The translations under genes and the position numbers were made by a program. From assembly GCA_964424105.1 (NCBI GenBank), contig CAYRHJ010000016.1:62001-126000 (forward strand): a DNA stretch of 64,000 bases. The letters run 5' to 3'. The notes below the pieces were generated by a model. The model was not told where the DNA came from, did no database searches, and worked only from the letters and a program-made list of their open reading frames with translations. Origin of the DNA: CAYRHJ01 sp964424105. Lineage in GTDB: Bacteria > Planctomycetota > Phycisphaerae > UBA1845. Below, piece after piece: positions 16,142 through 24,845 of the stretch. Numbering within the stretch: the first letter of the stretch is position 1; each line of letters starts with the position of its first letter.

Positions 16142-16263
16142 CGGTGAACATCATCAGTAGCACCGACATTGCGGTCAGAGCTGTTTGGGATTATTGATGA
16201 ACCCCTACGGCGCGTAGGTGTCATGCCATGGAAAACAGCGGTCACAAATCGGAGAAATGGATC

Positions 16264-16887
16264 ATGAGAGCAAGGACGTTCTTGATGACGCTCGGTGTCG
16301 TGGTGACAGGTTCGACATTGGCCGAGGCGGAGCCGATCCTTTTGGCGTCGTTCGACGCATTGGTAAACGGAGGGCATGCTCCCGAAACTGATCCCCGAGT
16401 AGAATTCGTTTTGCAACTTCCGAGCACCTTTCCGCCATCGGCGTTCTTTGGCATTGGGCAAGGTGTATTCTGGGGGGCGGATGATGAAGGTTCGTACAAT
16501 CTGCGAAGAGAGAACGACCCAGAATTCCACAACTTTGCTCAATTTGCGACAGACGGCATAAAAGATATCTTCCATCTGTGGGGGTTATTTCCTAATGGTA
16601 GCGGTGGGGGCAGCCCGGGAAGCGAATCCGAGTTGTTCGGTAGAGCGCCCGACCTGCAGGGATTTGAGTTGGATTATGTTCGGCTGAATGTCCACAGCAT
16701 CGAATTCGAACCGTGGATTCCATTTCCTGATGTCGAACCAGTCAAGCAGGGTTTCACTTACCAAGCCGAGATTACGTATGAATTCTACGGGATTCCGGAG
16801 CCCTCGACGTTATTGTTACTGTTGATGTCAGTAGCCTTTGCGGCAAATAGGAAAACAAAAAGTGTTTGGAAGGAAGCACCGAAATGA
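16264..16887 (+). CDS. PEP-CTERM exported protein, unknown function
   Basis: 207 residues from ATG 16264, with a signal peptide (MRARTFLMTLGVVVTGSTLAEA) and a C-terminal PEP-CTERM tail IPEPSTLLLLLMSVAFAA followed by RKTKS, a Lys/Arg cluster. The central region has no recognisable domain. ATG 16264 is chosen over ATG 16228 because GGAG sits nine bases upstream and because the signal peptide then starts directly. The stop overlaps the following gene in ATGA (16884-16887), so translation is coupled with the Cys-rich dockerin protein. Confidence 0.8.
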   Translation: MRARTFLMTLGVVVTGSTLAEAEPILLASFDALVNGGHAPETDPRVEFVLQLPSTFPPSAFFGIGQGVFWGADDEGSYNLRRENDPEFHNFAQFATDGIKDIFHLWGLFPNGSGGGSPGSESELFGRAPDLQGFELDYVRLNVHSIEFEPWIPFPDVEPVKQGFTYQAEITYEFYGIPEPSTLLLLLMSVAFAANRKTKSVWKEAPK

Positions 16888-19067
16888 TGACGAAGCAATC
16901 CCTATTTCTCGGTGGAATATATTTCATCGTTATTGGCGCTGCTGCTGCGAATGCCCAGTGCGTCGCAGGGGGAAGTGACACCCAGCCAGGGCTTGAAGGA
17001 TCAAGAACCCTCCCTCATTCCTTTCCGAATCGATGTCTGGCAGCTTCGGAGACAAACGTGCAGCTTACAATCGAGGCCATGGCCGACCTTGGTTGTAACG
17101 CCTTTGACGGGACTCATGATCCTCCGCAGGGTGGTGGATGCCCAGATGCGTGTACTCCGATCTGTTGTGATGAGCTGCCGACTGACAAATTCGTAACGGT
17201 TACAGCCAATTTCACTTCACTAAGCGACTCGATCCCTGGAGGCACCAACATGCCCACGGGCGGGTTGTTCTTTAAGGACTGGGAGGGGGACTGCGTGAGT
17301 TCTTCGACTGCTTGTCTCGAGGCTGGTCGGTCACCCTGTGACCCTGATTTTCCGGCGGCGAATCGGCGGATCGTCACCGTGCCCGCTTCCACGTGGAACA
17401 CGTGGCTTGGAGCGAGCGGCAATACAATGACTATTCGAGTGACGGCCAGCAACGCGGTTGCAACCGCACCGATTGACGCTCGGGCTCTCGCTTTGTACTG
17501 CGAGAATCTGGGATTCAACCAATGTCCGTTCCAAAGCTGCTCTGGACTGTGCGGGCCGGACACGTTCTCGCGGGTGTCGATCTCTTATACACCCGTGCCG
17601 GACTGCGTTCCATCGGAATGCCCGCAGGGCAATTCCTGCCAGCAAGGAGCGTGCAGCGGTGGGAATTGTATCCTCGTGAACTTGCCGAACGGCACAGCCT
17701 GCGGGAGTCAGAACAACACCGACTGCGACAATCCCAACACCTGCAACGGATCGGGAACGTGCTTGAACAACTTCGAGCCGAGCGGGACAGCCTGCACTTC
17801 CGACGGCAACGTCTGTACGGACGACGTCTGCAACGGGGCGGGGGCCTGCACGCACCCCAATGAGCCGGACGGCACATCGTGCGACGACGCCGTCTTCTGC
17901 AACGGTATCGACACCTGTTCGAGTGGCGCCTGCGCGAGCAGCGGGAGTCCTTGCGACCCGACCGAGATGTGCTGCGAAATCACCGATGACTGCGGTGCCT
18001 GTTGTCTGGACTCCGACTGCGACGACGCGGTGGTCTGCACGGACGACTCCTGCAACGCAACCACGAAGCAGTGTGACTTCGTCTCCAACGACGCCAACTG
18101 CGACGACGGACTGCCGTGTACGAGCGACACATGCACGGGTCTTGACTGCGCCAACGCGCTCCAGAGCGGATGTCTCATCGACGGGGTGTGCTACACCCAT
18201 AGCCAGGAGAATCCGACCAATCCATGCTTGGAGTGCAATGAATCATTTTCCACGGGCGACTGGTCGGACAAGGCCTACGCCTTTGAGCTCTGCGATGATT
18301 CCAGCGTGTGCACGTACGACGAATGCAGCCAGGGAGCCTGCGCCCATCCCGCGAACGTGTACGGAGACCTGAATCACGATGGTGTCGTTTCGCTATTCGA
18401 CCTGTTCTGCATGATAAACGGGTTTCACGATAGTTTTCAGGACCCCAGTCTCAATTGCACGATGGATCGAATTGATGTTGAACCGTGCGGAGGCAACGGG
18501 ACCATCAATATGAAGGACCTTTACGCCGTTTTCAACGCGTTCAGCGACTGCGACCCGTGCTGCAGCGCGCCGGACCCGTGCGCGGGAACGTACGGGATCA
18601 CCGGTCCCGGCACAATTGACCTGTGGCTGACCGCGGTCCCGTCATCCGGGCCGGGCGGGATTCTCTACAACGTAGAGCTGCGCGCCGACAACTTCATCAA
18701 GCTCGACGGGTATGAAGCCGCCATCATCATTACCGGCGGCACACAAGGCACGTTGACGCTGGAGAATCTTTTCATTGACCAGCAGCGGTCCGATTACGTG
18801 TTCCAAGGCCTGGGTTCGCCGGTCAGCGCATTCGACCCTGGTCGATCACGGATGATGTCCGCTTTGGACGGCAGCGGCGTGAATTCCAGTGGGCCGGTGT
18901 ACCTGGGGACGTTCGCTCTACGGGCCTCCGGGGCAGCCGAGGGAAACTTTACCGTCTCATTGGCGGGAGGTACAAGCACACTGGCCGCCGAAGTTGGAGG
19001 CGCGGAGATGACGATCAGCGTCACCAGCGCAGCGCAGATCACCATCGGCCCCCAAACCGGACTCTAA
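16884..19067 (+). CDS. Secreted Cys-rich repeat protein with dockerin-like and cohesin-like parts
   Basis: 727 residues. A signal peptide (residues 1 to about 24) ends in AAANAQ. An N-terminal domain of about 210 residues carries several Cys pairs. From about 235 to 480 there are tandem Cys-rich units of the pattern CDD-x-VCT-x-D-x-C (for example NVCTDDVCNGAGAC), as in the giant proteins at 31 and 42 kb. A dockerin-type pair follows: GDLNHDGVVSLFDLFCMING and, 40 residues later, GTINMKDLYAVFNAF, with Asp/Asn in calcium-loop positions. The last 150 residues form a beta-rich domain like the cohesin-type fold. AAGGA (16870-16874) precedes ATG 16884 by nine bases. The role is probably surface or matrix attachment; no CTERM tail is seen here. 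Confidence 0.8.
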   Translation: MMTKQSLFLGGIYFIVIGAAAANAQCVAGGSDTQPGLEGSRTLPHSFPNRCLAASETNVQLTIEAMADLGCNAFDGTHDPPQGGGCPDACTPICCDELPTDKFVTVTANFTSLSDSIPGGTNMPTGGLFFKDWEGDCVSSSTACLEAGRSPCDPDFPAANRRIVTVPASTWNTWLGASGNTMTIRVTASNAVATAPIDARALALYCENLGFNQCPFQSCSGLCGPDTFSRVSISYTPVPDCVPSECPQGNSCQQGACSGGNCILVNLPNGTACGSQNNTDCDNPNTCNGSGTCLNNFEPSGTACTSDGNVCTDDVCNGAGACTHPNEPDGTSCDDAVFCNGIDTCSSGACASSGSPCDPTEMCCEITDDCGACCLDSDCDDAVVCTDDSCNATTKQCDFVSNDANCDDGLPCTSDTCTGLDCANALQSGCLIDGVCYTHSQENPTNPCLECNESFSTGDWSDKAYAFELCDDSSVCTYDECSQGACAHPANVYGDLNHDGVVSLFDLFCMINGFHDSFQDPSLNCTMDRIDVEPCGGNGTINMKDLYAVFNAFSDCDPCCSAPDPCAGTYGITGPGTIDLWLTAVPSSGPGGILYNVELRADNFIKLDGYEAAIIITGGTQGTLTLENLFIDQQRSDYVFQGLGSPVSAFDPGRSRMMSALDGSGVNSSGPVYLGTFALRASGAAEGNFTVSLAGGTSTLAAEVGGAEMTISVTSAAQITIGPQTGL

Positions 19068-19209
19068 CTTTTGCCGTTTTTGAATCTGGCGAAAGCTGGG
19101 CAACATTGTTATTAAAGTGACTTCCGAGTCTTGGAACACCCCGCGATCAAGAACGGGTTTCCAAAATCAGGCAATGAGGTCGGATAGTCTTAGGAGAATG
19201 GGAAGTTTC

Positions 19210-20283
19210 ATGCTTCGCAAAATTGCAAAAGTCGAGCTAAGAATTATGATTCCTTGGCACCGGTTTGCAGTTTCGGCGTTGATATTGGTGATCGCGTCGT
19301 CGGTCCGCGCCGGAGATCCCGCGCCCAAACCGCGTGCAGAGCGTTTGAAATTCGATGCGAAACAATCGCAGTGGGTGGAACTGCCGCCACCCCAACCGGG
19401 CACGGCTGAAGGCGACCTGGCCTTGGCACAGGCGATGCTGACCGACGAACGCTTCGCCGAGGCCCGCAAGGCGATGAAAGCCTGGGTCAAGACCTATGGT
19501 GCGAATGATATTTATTATCCTGCGGCATTACTGAACCGCGCCCGCATCGAAAAGGCGCTACGCAATTACTATCAGGCGTATCTGCTGCTGGACGAGTTGC
19601 TCGTCTCGTTTCGGATGAGCGAGGCGGCGGAAGACGCGGTTGTGGAGCTTTTCAATATTGCGGAGGTTTTCTTGAGCGGCGTGAAGCGCAAGGTCTGGGG
19701 CATGCGGATCCTGGACGCTCGTGATTTGGGAATCGAGATTTTGGATCGTATCAGCGCGGACTATAACGGGACCGACGTGGCTGAGTTAGCGATCAAGGCC
19801 AAGGCGGATTATTTCTACGGTCGGGGCGATTTCGCGCTGGCGGAGTTCGAGTTTGGCCGTTTGGCTAACGAGTATCCAATCAGCCGATATGTACGATACG
19901 CCATGCGTCGTGGGGCGGATTCGGCGCTGGCCAGTTTTCGCGGCGTGGCCTTCGACGACGCCCCGCTGGTGGAATCTGAAGAAAGGTATCGCCTGTACGC
20001 TCGCGCCTATCCGGGTTTGGCGGAGCAGGAGGGCATCGGTTTGATTCTGCAAAATATTCGCGAACGTCGCGCCGGCAAGGAACTGGAAACGGCGTATTTC
20101 TACCGTCGAACCAAGCACACGAAGGCGGCGGCGTTTTATCTACGTTCCGTGGTCGAACATTGGCCGGGTACGGTGGCGGCACGCCGGGCGCTGGGTGACC
20201 TGGAGCGCATGGGAATGGGCGTGGCTGGTTCACCTCCTACCGTCGAGTCTGATGCTCGTGCGGGATCGCAGCCGGAAGGATAG
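19210..20283 (+). CDS. TPR-type periplasmic/outer-membrane protein (BamD-like)
   Basis: About 357 residues from ATG 19210. After a short N-terminal stretch there is a signal-like segment (FAVSALILVIASSVRAGD). The rest is helical with TPR-like spacing (AQAMLTDERFAEARKAMKAW, LAEFEFGRLANEYP, AAFYLRSVVEHWPGT), the layout of BamD/YfiO-type assembly proteins. No lipobox Cys is visible, so membrane anchoring is unclear. The LptE-like lipoprotein starts 24 bases after its stop, which supports an outer-membrane biogenesis role. Start choice is uncertain: an AGGAG at 19192 and GGAAG at 19200 both compete, and ATG 19246 would begin just before the signal segment. Confidence 0.65.
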   Translation: MLRKIAKVELRIMIPWHRFAVSALILVIASSVRAGDPAPKPRAERLKFDAKQSQWVELPPPQPGTAEGDLALAQAMLTDERFAEARKAMKAWVKTYGANDIYYPAALLNRARIEKALRNYYQAYLLLDELLVSFRMSEAAEDAVVELFNIAEVFLSGVKRKVWGMRILDARDLGIEILDRISADYNGTDVAELAIKAKADYFYGRGDFALAEFEFGRLANEYPISRYVRYAMRRGADSALASFRGVAFDDAPLVESEERYRLYARAYPGLAEQEGIGLILQNIRERRAGKELETAYFYRRTKHTKAAAFYLRSVVEHWPGTVAARRALGDLERMGMGVAGSPPTVESDARAGSQPEG

Positions 20284-20307
20284 GAATTGGGCCGAAAGGA
20301 AATCCGG

Positions 20308-20826
20308 ATGCCTGGTTCAATGGCTTCAAATACGCGACTGTGTTTCGGTGGCCTTGTCGGCACCTGCCTGCCGATGGTCTTATGGGGCTGTGGGTATACG
20401 ACGGTACGTCCGTTTCCGCAGGACGTGAAGACGATTCACGTGGAGATGTTGGATTCCAAGGAGTTTCGGCGGGAACTGGAATTCAAGCTGACCGAAGCGG
20501 TGGTTAAGCGGATCGAGATGGACACGCCCTATCGAATCGTCGAAAAGCATCGCGCCGACAGCATTTTGTCGGGGGAAATTATAGAAGTCCAACAGCGGAC
20601 ATTCGGGACGGATTTCGAGGGTGATCGTCCTCGTGAAACCGCATCCACCATTGTCATGACTTGGCGATGGAAAAACATGCGAACAGGGGACTTACGTGAA
20701 TTTCCGCGACATGTTTATACGACTACTTACATCCCGCCCGTGGGTGAAACTTTCCAAACGGGCATGGTCCGTGGATTGGACGGATTGGCCGAGCAAGTCG
20801 TTCAAGCCATGGAAACCGAATGGTAG
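20308..20826 (+). CDS. LptE-like LPS-assembly lipoprotein
   Basis: 172 residues with a lipoprotein signal ending at a lipobox LWGC (Cys about residue 28), followed by GYTTVRPFPQDVKTIHVEML. This GCGY start and the alternating beta pattern are typical of LptE-family proteins, which plug the LptD LPS transporter in the outer membrane. AAGGA eight bases before ATG 20308 sets the start. The TPR gene is immediately upstream and ftsH begins about 120 bases downstream. LptE families are very divergent, so assignment rests on the lipobox, size and context. Confidence 0.7.
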   Translation: MPGSMASNTRLCFGGLVGTCLPMVLWGCGYTTVRPFPQDVKTIHVEMLDSKEFRRELEFKLTEAVVKRIEMDTPYRIVEKHRADSILSGEIIEVQQRTFGTDFEGDRPRETASTIVMTWRWKNMRTGDLREFPRHVYTTTYIPPVGETFQTGMVRGLDGLAEQVVQAMETEW

Positions 20827-20946
20827 TGTCCATAAGATGGGTCAGGGGATTCCGCGATGTTTTTCGCATTTTCGGGCTGGTTGTTATGATCGCATAACGG
20901 CCGAGCCGATTCGTACGTTTAAGGTCAGTACTGGAGTTATGTCTTA

Positions 20947-22956
20947 ATGCCCGAAGGAAACGGAAAGAATCCGGAAAAGCCTACGCCGCAGAAAGCGGGC
21001 GACGCCGGTCCCAAAATGTCGCGCGGCATGATGAGCTGGCTGGCGTTCGCGGTGCTGGCGATCATGCTGGTGCTGCTGTTGAATCAGGGCATCGAGGATC
21101 GTCAGACTATTACTTACGACGCGTTCTATCGCGCCGTGGAGGCGGAGAACGTCGAGAAAATCAACGTCCGCGAACAGGTTATCCGCGGGCAATTCAAGGA
21201 AGCGCAAGGCGAAGCGGCTGGAACGAACCGCCTGTTCAAGGTTGAAGTCAAGAAGGAAATCGTTGACGCGGAATTCCTGGCCTGGCTTATTAATAAATGT
21301 CCCGACGCCGTGGTTCAAATGGAGCAGGACAGCGTGTGGGTCACGCTGCTGGTGGCGCTTCTGCCTTGGCTACTGATTTTCGCGTTCATCTGGTTCGTGG
21401 TGTTTCGCCAATTGCGGAGCGCGGGCGGCGGTCCGGGGATGTTCGGCAGCTTCGGCCGATCGCGACATCGCATCACCAGCAAGGAACACACGACGGTGCG
21501 ATTTATCGACGTGGCCGGCATCGCTGAAGCCAAGGACGAAGTACGCGAGCTGATCGAGTTTTTGAAGAATCCCAAGCGGTTTCAGCGTTTGGGCGGTCGC
21601 ATCCCCCGCGGGGTGTTGCTGGTCGGGCTGCCGGGCTGCGGCAAGACGCTGTTGGCCAAGGCCATCGCCGGTGAGGCGGAAGTGCCGTTTTTCTCGATCA
21701 GCGGGTCCGATTTTGTGGAAATGTTTGTGGGCGTGGGCGCTTCGCGCGTGCGAGACCTGTTCAAACAGGCCAAGGAGAATTCGCCCTGCATCATATTCCT
21801 GGACGAGATAGACGCGGTGGGCCGTCGCCGGGGGGCGAACTTCAGCGGGGGCGGTCACGACGAACGAGAGCAGACGCTGAACGCCATCCTGGTCGAGATG
21901 GACGGTTTCGATACGTCAGATCAGGTGATCGTGATTGCGGCCACGAACCGGGTGGACGTGCTTGATCCGGCGTTGATCCGACCGGGGCGTTTTGATCGGC
22001 AGGTGTACGTGTCGCTGCCCGACATTCAGGGTCGTTATGAAATTTTGAAGGTCCACGCGAAGAAAGTGAAACTGGGCCCCACGGTCGATCTGCGTCAGTT
22101 GGCCCGCGGGACGCCCATGTTCAGCGGTGCGGACTTGGCGGCGATTATCAATGAATCCGCGCTGATTGCGACCATGTCCAACAAGGACTCGATTGAGCAG
22201 TCGGACCTGGACGAGGCTCGCGACAAGGTCCGCTGGGGGCGAGCCCAACGAAGCCGCGTGGTCGATGAACAGGATCAGAAAGTCGTCGCGTATCACGAAG
22301 CCGGCCATGCACTCGTGCAGGCCTTGGAAAAAAACGCGGATCCCCTGCACAAGGTGAGCATCATCCCGCGTCGTGACATGGGGGGTGCGACGTTTGCATT
22401 ACCGGAACGTGATCGCATGGTCTACACCATGTCGTATCTTCGAGCGATGTTGAAAGTGACGCTGGGCGGTCGCCTGGCTGAGGAGATTTTTTGCGGAGAA
22501 ATCAGCAGTGGAGCCGCGGGCGATATTCAGCAGGCCACCGAAATCGCCCGCAACATGGTGACTCAGTGGGGCATGACGGAAGACGTCGGGTTCGTCTATC
22601 TGGGCGAGGAGCGCGGGGCGTTCGATTTCAGCATGCGGCATTATTCGGAAGAAACGGCTGGAAAAATCGACACAGCCATCAAGCGAATCGTGGATACCGC
22701 CTACGCTGAAACCAAGCAGGTCATGTTGCAATATCGCGAAAAGGGTGAAGCCATCGCTAAAGCGCTGCTCAAGTATGAAACGTTGAGCGGCGACGAAGTG
22801 AACGCCCTGATCCGCGGGGATTCCATCGAGAAGCCGACCGTCACGGACCTGCTGGACGGGGCCATGCCCTCGCCGGTGGGCACGGCTCGGCCCATCCCGG
22901 CTGATTCCAAGGACGAAGTGGATCTGGGTGAAGGCACGCTTCCCCAGCCGGGTTGA
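20947..22956 (+). CDS. ftsH: ATP-dependent zinc metalloprotease FtsH
   Basis: 669 residues; membrane-anchored AAA+ protease degrading damaged or short-lived membrane and cytosolic proteins. Two transmembrane segments (about 29-47 and 125-146) flank a periplasmic domain. The AAA domain has Walker A as GLPGCGKT at 227-234, Walker B FLDEIDAVG, the pore motif F-V-G and the arginine-finger region RPGRFDR. The zinc motif HEAGH is at 450-454, with a second D/E ligand further on. Walker A departs from the usual GPPGTGKT in two positions but keeps GKT. The start is ATG with no strong SD; folP follows. Confidence 0.97.
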   Translation: MPEGNGKNPEKPTPQKAGDAGPKMSRGMMSWLAFAVLAIMLVLLLNQGIEDRQTITYDAFYRAVEAENVEKINVREQVIRGQFKEAQGEAAGTNRLFKVEVKKEIVDAEFLAWLINKCPDAVVQMEQDSVWVTLLVALLPWLLIFAFIWFVVFRQLRSAGGGPGMFGSFGRSRHRITSKEHTTVRFIDVAGIAEAKDEVRELIEFLKNPKRFQRLGGRIPRGVLLVGLPGCGKTLLAKAIAGEAEVPFFSISGSDFVEMFVGVGASRVRDLFKQAKENSPCIIFLDEIDAVGRRRGANFSGGGHDEREQTLNAILVEMDGFDTSDQVIVIAATNRVDVLDPALIRPGRFDRQVYVSLPDIQGRYEILKVHAKKVKLGPTVDLRQLARGTPMFSGADLAAIINESALIATMSNKDSIEQSDLDEARDKVRWGRAQRSRVVDEQDQKVVAYHEAGHALVQALEKNADPLHKVSIIPRRDMGGATFALPERDRMVYTMSYLRAMLKVTLGGRLAEEIFCGEISSGAAGDIQQATEIARNMVTQWGMTEDVGFVYLGEERGAFDFSMRHYSEETAGKIDTAIKRIVDTAYAETKQVMLQYREKGEAIAKALLKYETLSGDEVNALIRGDSIEKPTVTDLLDGAMPSPVGTARPIPADSKDEVDLGEGTLPQPG

Positions 22957-23093
22957 TCGACACGTCTTGATGGAATGGGTCGCTTGATCGTTTTCTAACA
23001 TGGGCTGCATCCGCGAATGCGCAATGCTGAATCGTGGCAATGGTCCGCGCTTCACGTTACGTGTTTCGCGGCGTTCGGGTTAGAATCCATCGC

Positions 23094-23999
23094 ATGAATT
23101 GGACGTTCCGCGATAAGGCGATCGACCTGTCCGAAAAGCCCGTGGTCATGGGTGTCTTGAACGTCACGCCCGATTCGTTTTCCGACGGTGGGCAGTTTCA
23201 CGACGTCGACGCCGCGGTTGGCCATGCCAGCGCGATGATCGACGCCGGCGCCGCCATCATCGACGTGGGCCCGGAATCGACTCGGCCCGGATCGGACCCG
23301 ACATCCGCCGATGTTCAAATCGAGCGCGTTCGTTCCGTGATCCCGGCCGTTCGAAAGCGCCATCCCCGAACCGCCCTATCCATCGACACGAGATTGGCCG
23401 CTGTCGCGATGGCGGCGCTCGATTGGGGCGCGGACATCGTCAATGACGTTTCTGCCTTGCGCGACGACGCCGACATGACCCGCCTGGTGCGTGAAAGTGG
23501 GTGCGGGTTGATTATGATGCATATGAAATCGCGTCCCAAGGATATGCAAGAAGACGGGAATTTGTATTACGTCGACGTGGTACGTGACGTCGGGACGTTT
23601 CTGCGACAGCACGTCGGCATGGCGGTTCGAGCCGGCGTTGAACGGAACCGCATCGCGGTCGATCCGGGCATCGGATTCGGCAAGACCACGGATCAGAATC
23701 TGGAACTTCTGGGCCGCATGCGCGAGATTGTGGACCTGGGGCATCCCGTCGTGGTCGGCGCTTCGCGGAAACGGTTCATCGGCGAAGTTTTGGGGCAGCC
23801 GGATCCACAGGATCGACAGATCGGTTCATTGACGTCTGCGGTGGCGGCGGTGTTGGCAGGCGTTCAGGTCGTTCGTGTGCACGACGTGCACGCTACGGTC
23901 CAGGCGGTTGCAATGGCGCATGCGATTCGAATGGCGACATCCCGTGGCGAGAATGAGGCCGGAGGTTACATGCCTGCGAATCAACCCATGGCCCCCTGA
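23094..23999 (+). CDS. folP: Dihydropteroate synthase
   Basis: 301 residues; condenses dihydropterin pyrophosphate with p-aminobenzoate in folate synthesis. VMGVLNVTPDSFSDGG near residues 18-33 is the pterin-binding loop 1, PESTRPGSDP the loop 2 region, DPGIGFGKT the pyrophosphate site and GASRKRFIG the C-terminal motif. Start ATG 23094 gives the standard N-terminus; the longer frame start at 23034 is not supported by similarity. ftsH-folP order is common in bacteria. The last 19 bases overlap the convergent acetyltransferase gene. Confidence 0.95.
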   Translation: MNWTFRDKAIDLSEKPVVMGVLNVTPDSFSDGGQFHDVDAAVGHASAMIDAGAAIIDVGPESTRPGSDPTSADVQIERVRSVIPAVRKRHPRTALSIDTRLAAVAMAALDWGADIVNDVSALRDDADMTRLVRESGCGLIMMHMKSRPKDMQEDGNLYYVDVVRDVGTFLRQHVGMAVRAGVERNRIAVDPGIGFGKTTDQNLELLGRMREIVDLGHPVVVGASRKRFIGEVLGQPDPQDRQIGSLTSAVAAVLAGVQVVRVHDVHATVQAVAMAHAIRMATSRGENEAGGYMPANQPMAP

Positions 24000-24829
24000 C
24001 CGATGGCGTAGATTTGGTCAGGCCTGCCGATGCCGGTCACTTTTCCCCATACCATGCGGATGGAGGACGGAGAAGGGACGAATCCCAAAGTCCGCAACAG
24101 GTCGATCGAATCGTGATTGACGCCGGGGACCGCGGTGATGACCTGCGATTCTCGCAGGAAACCGAGAACGCCTTTCAGCACATGTATCGCCGCGTCGCGA
24201 TCCTCGGCCAACCAAGGCCCGATGCGCAAGCCCTGGCTCGAAGGAAACAACACCGCGTAGGCCCTGATTCTTGTGCCGGATCGCAGAATACAGGTGGCGA
24301 TCGCACGATGCAGAACACCATTCAGGAGCCGATCGCGACGGTCGCCGAATCGCTCCGCGTCGAAGTCAACCAGATCCGCTCGATCGGTCATTACAAGGGG
24401 TTCATAGGCCCCGTGGTCCACCGGCGACCCTGCCGCGAGGCGAAATCGAGGGGACTCGAACTCCTCGCGGAAGCCCAACTTCCGATACAACGCCATGCCG
24501 GGCGGGTCCGCCTCCAGCCGAACCGTCGCGATGCCCCGCCGGTCGATTTCCGCCAACGCGTGCTGCAACAGTTGTCGACCGATTCCGCGTCCACGGGCAT
24601 CGGGCAAGACGATCAAATTACCAATCCACGCCGTTCGCTCGTACACGGTCGTCGTGACCATGCCGACCCGCCGCCCGGCTTCTTCGGCGATGAACGAACC
24701 GTCCGGATCATGCGACAGAATCAATTCGAAGACGTCGCGCGTAGCATCCCATCCCTCGCGAGACGTTTGCTCAAGACCAAAGGTGACGTCAGGCGCTTGA
24801 AAAATTCGTAGGGTGACGGTTTTGCTCAT
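23981..24829 (-). CDS. GNAT-family N-acetyltransferase with two-domain layout
   Basis: 282 residues. The acetyl-CoA loop is R-G-R-G-I-G in DARGRGIGRQLL (about residues 78-89), with the preceding VLPDARG strand and a following LEADPPGMALYRKLGFR, a complete GNAT core. The C-terminal 140 residues contain a second domain like the YitH/DUF1248-type acetyltransferases (VLKGVLGFLRE, LLRTLGFVPS). The substrate cannot be predicted. The start follows the flippase-like gene stop by 16 bases in the same direction, so the two are probably co-transcribed. ATG 24829 is chosen over TTG 24832. Confidence 0.85.
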   Translation of the reverse strand: MSKTVTLRIFQAPDVTFGLEQTSREGWDATRDVFELILSHDPDGSFIAEEAGRRVGMVTTTVYERTAWIGNLIVLPDARGRGIGRQLLQHALAEIDRRGIATVRLEADPPGMALYRKLGFREEFESPRFRLAAGSPVDHGAYEPLVMTDRADLVDFDAERFGDRRDRLLNGVLHRAIATCILRSGTRIRAYAVLFPSSQGLRIGPWLAEDRDAAIHVLKGVLGFLRESQVITAVPGVNHDSIDLLRTLGFVPSPSSIRMVWGKVTGIGRPDQIYAIGQGAMG

Positions 24830-24845
24830 CAATATTGGGTGCGCG

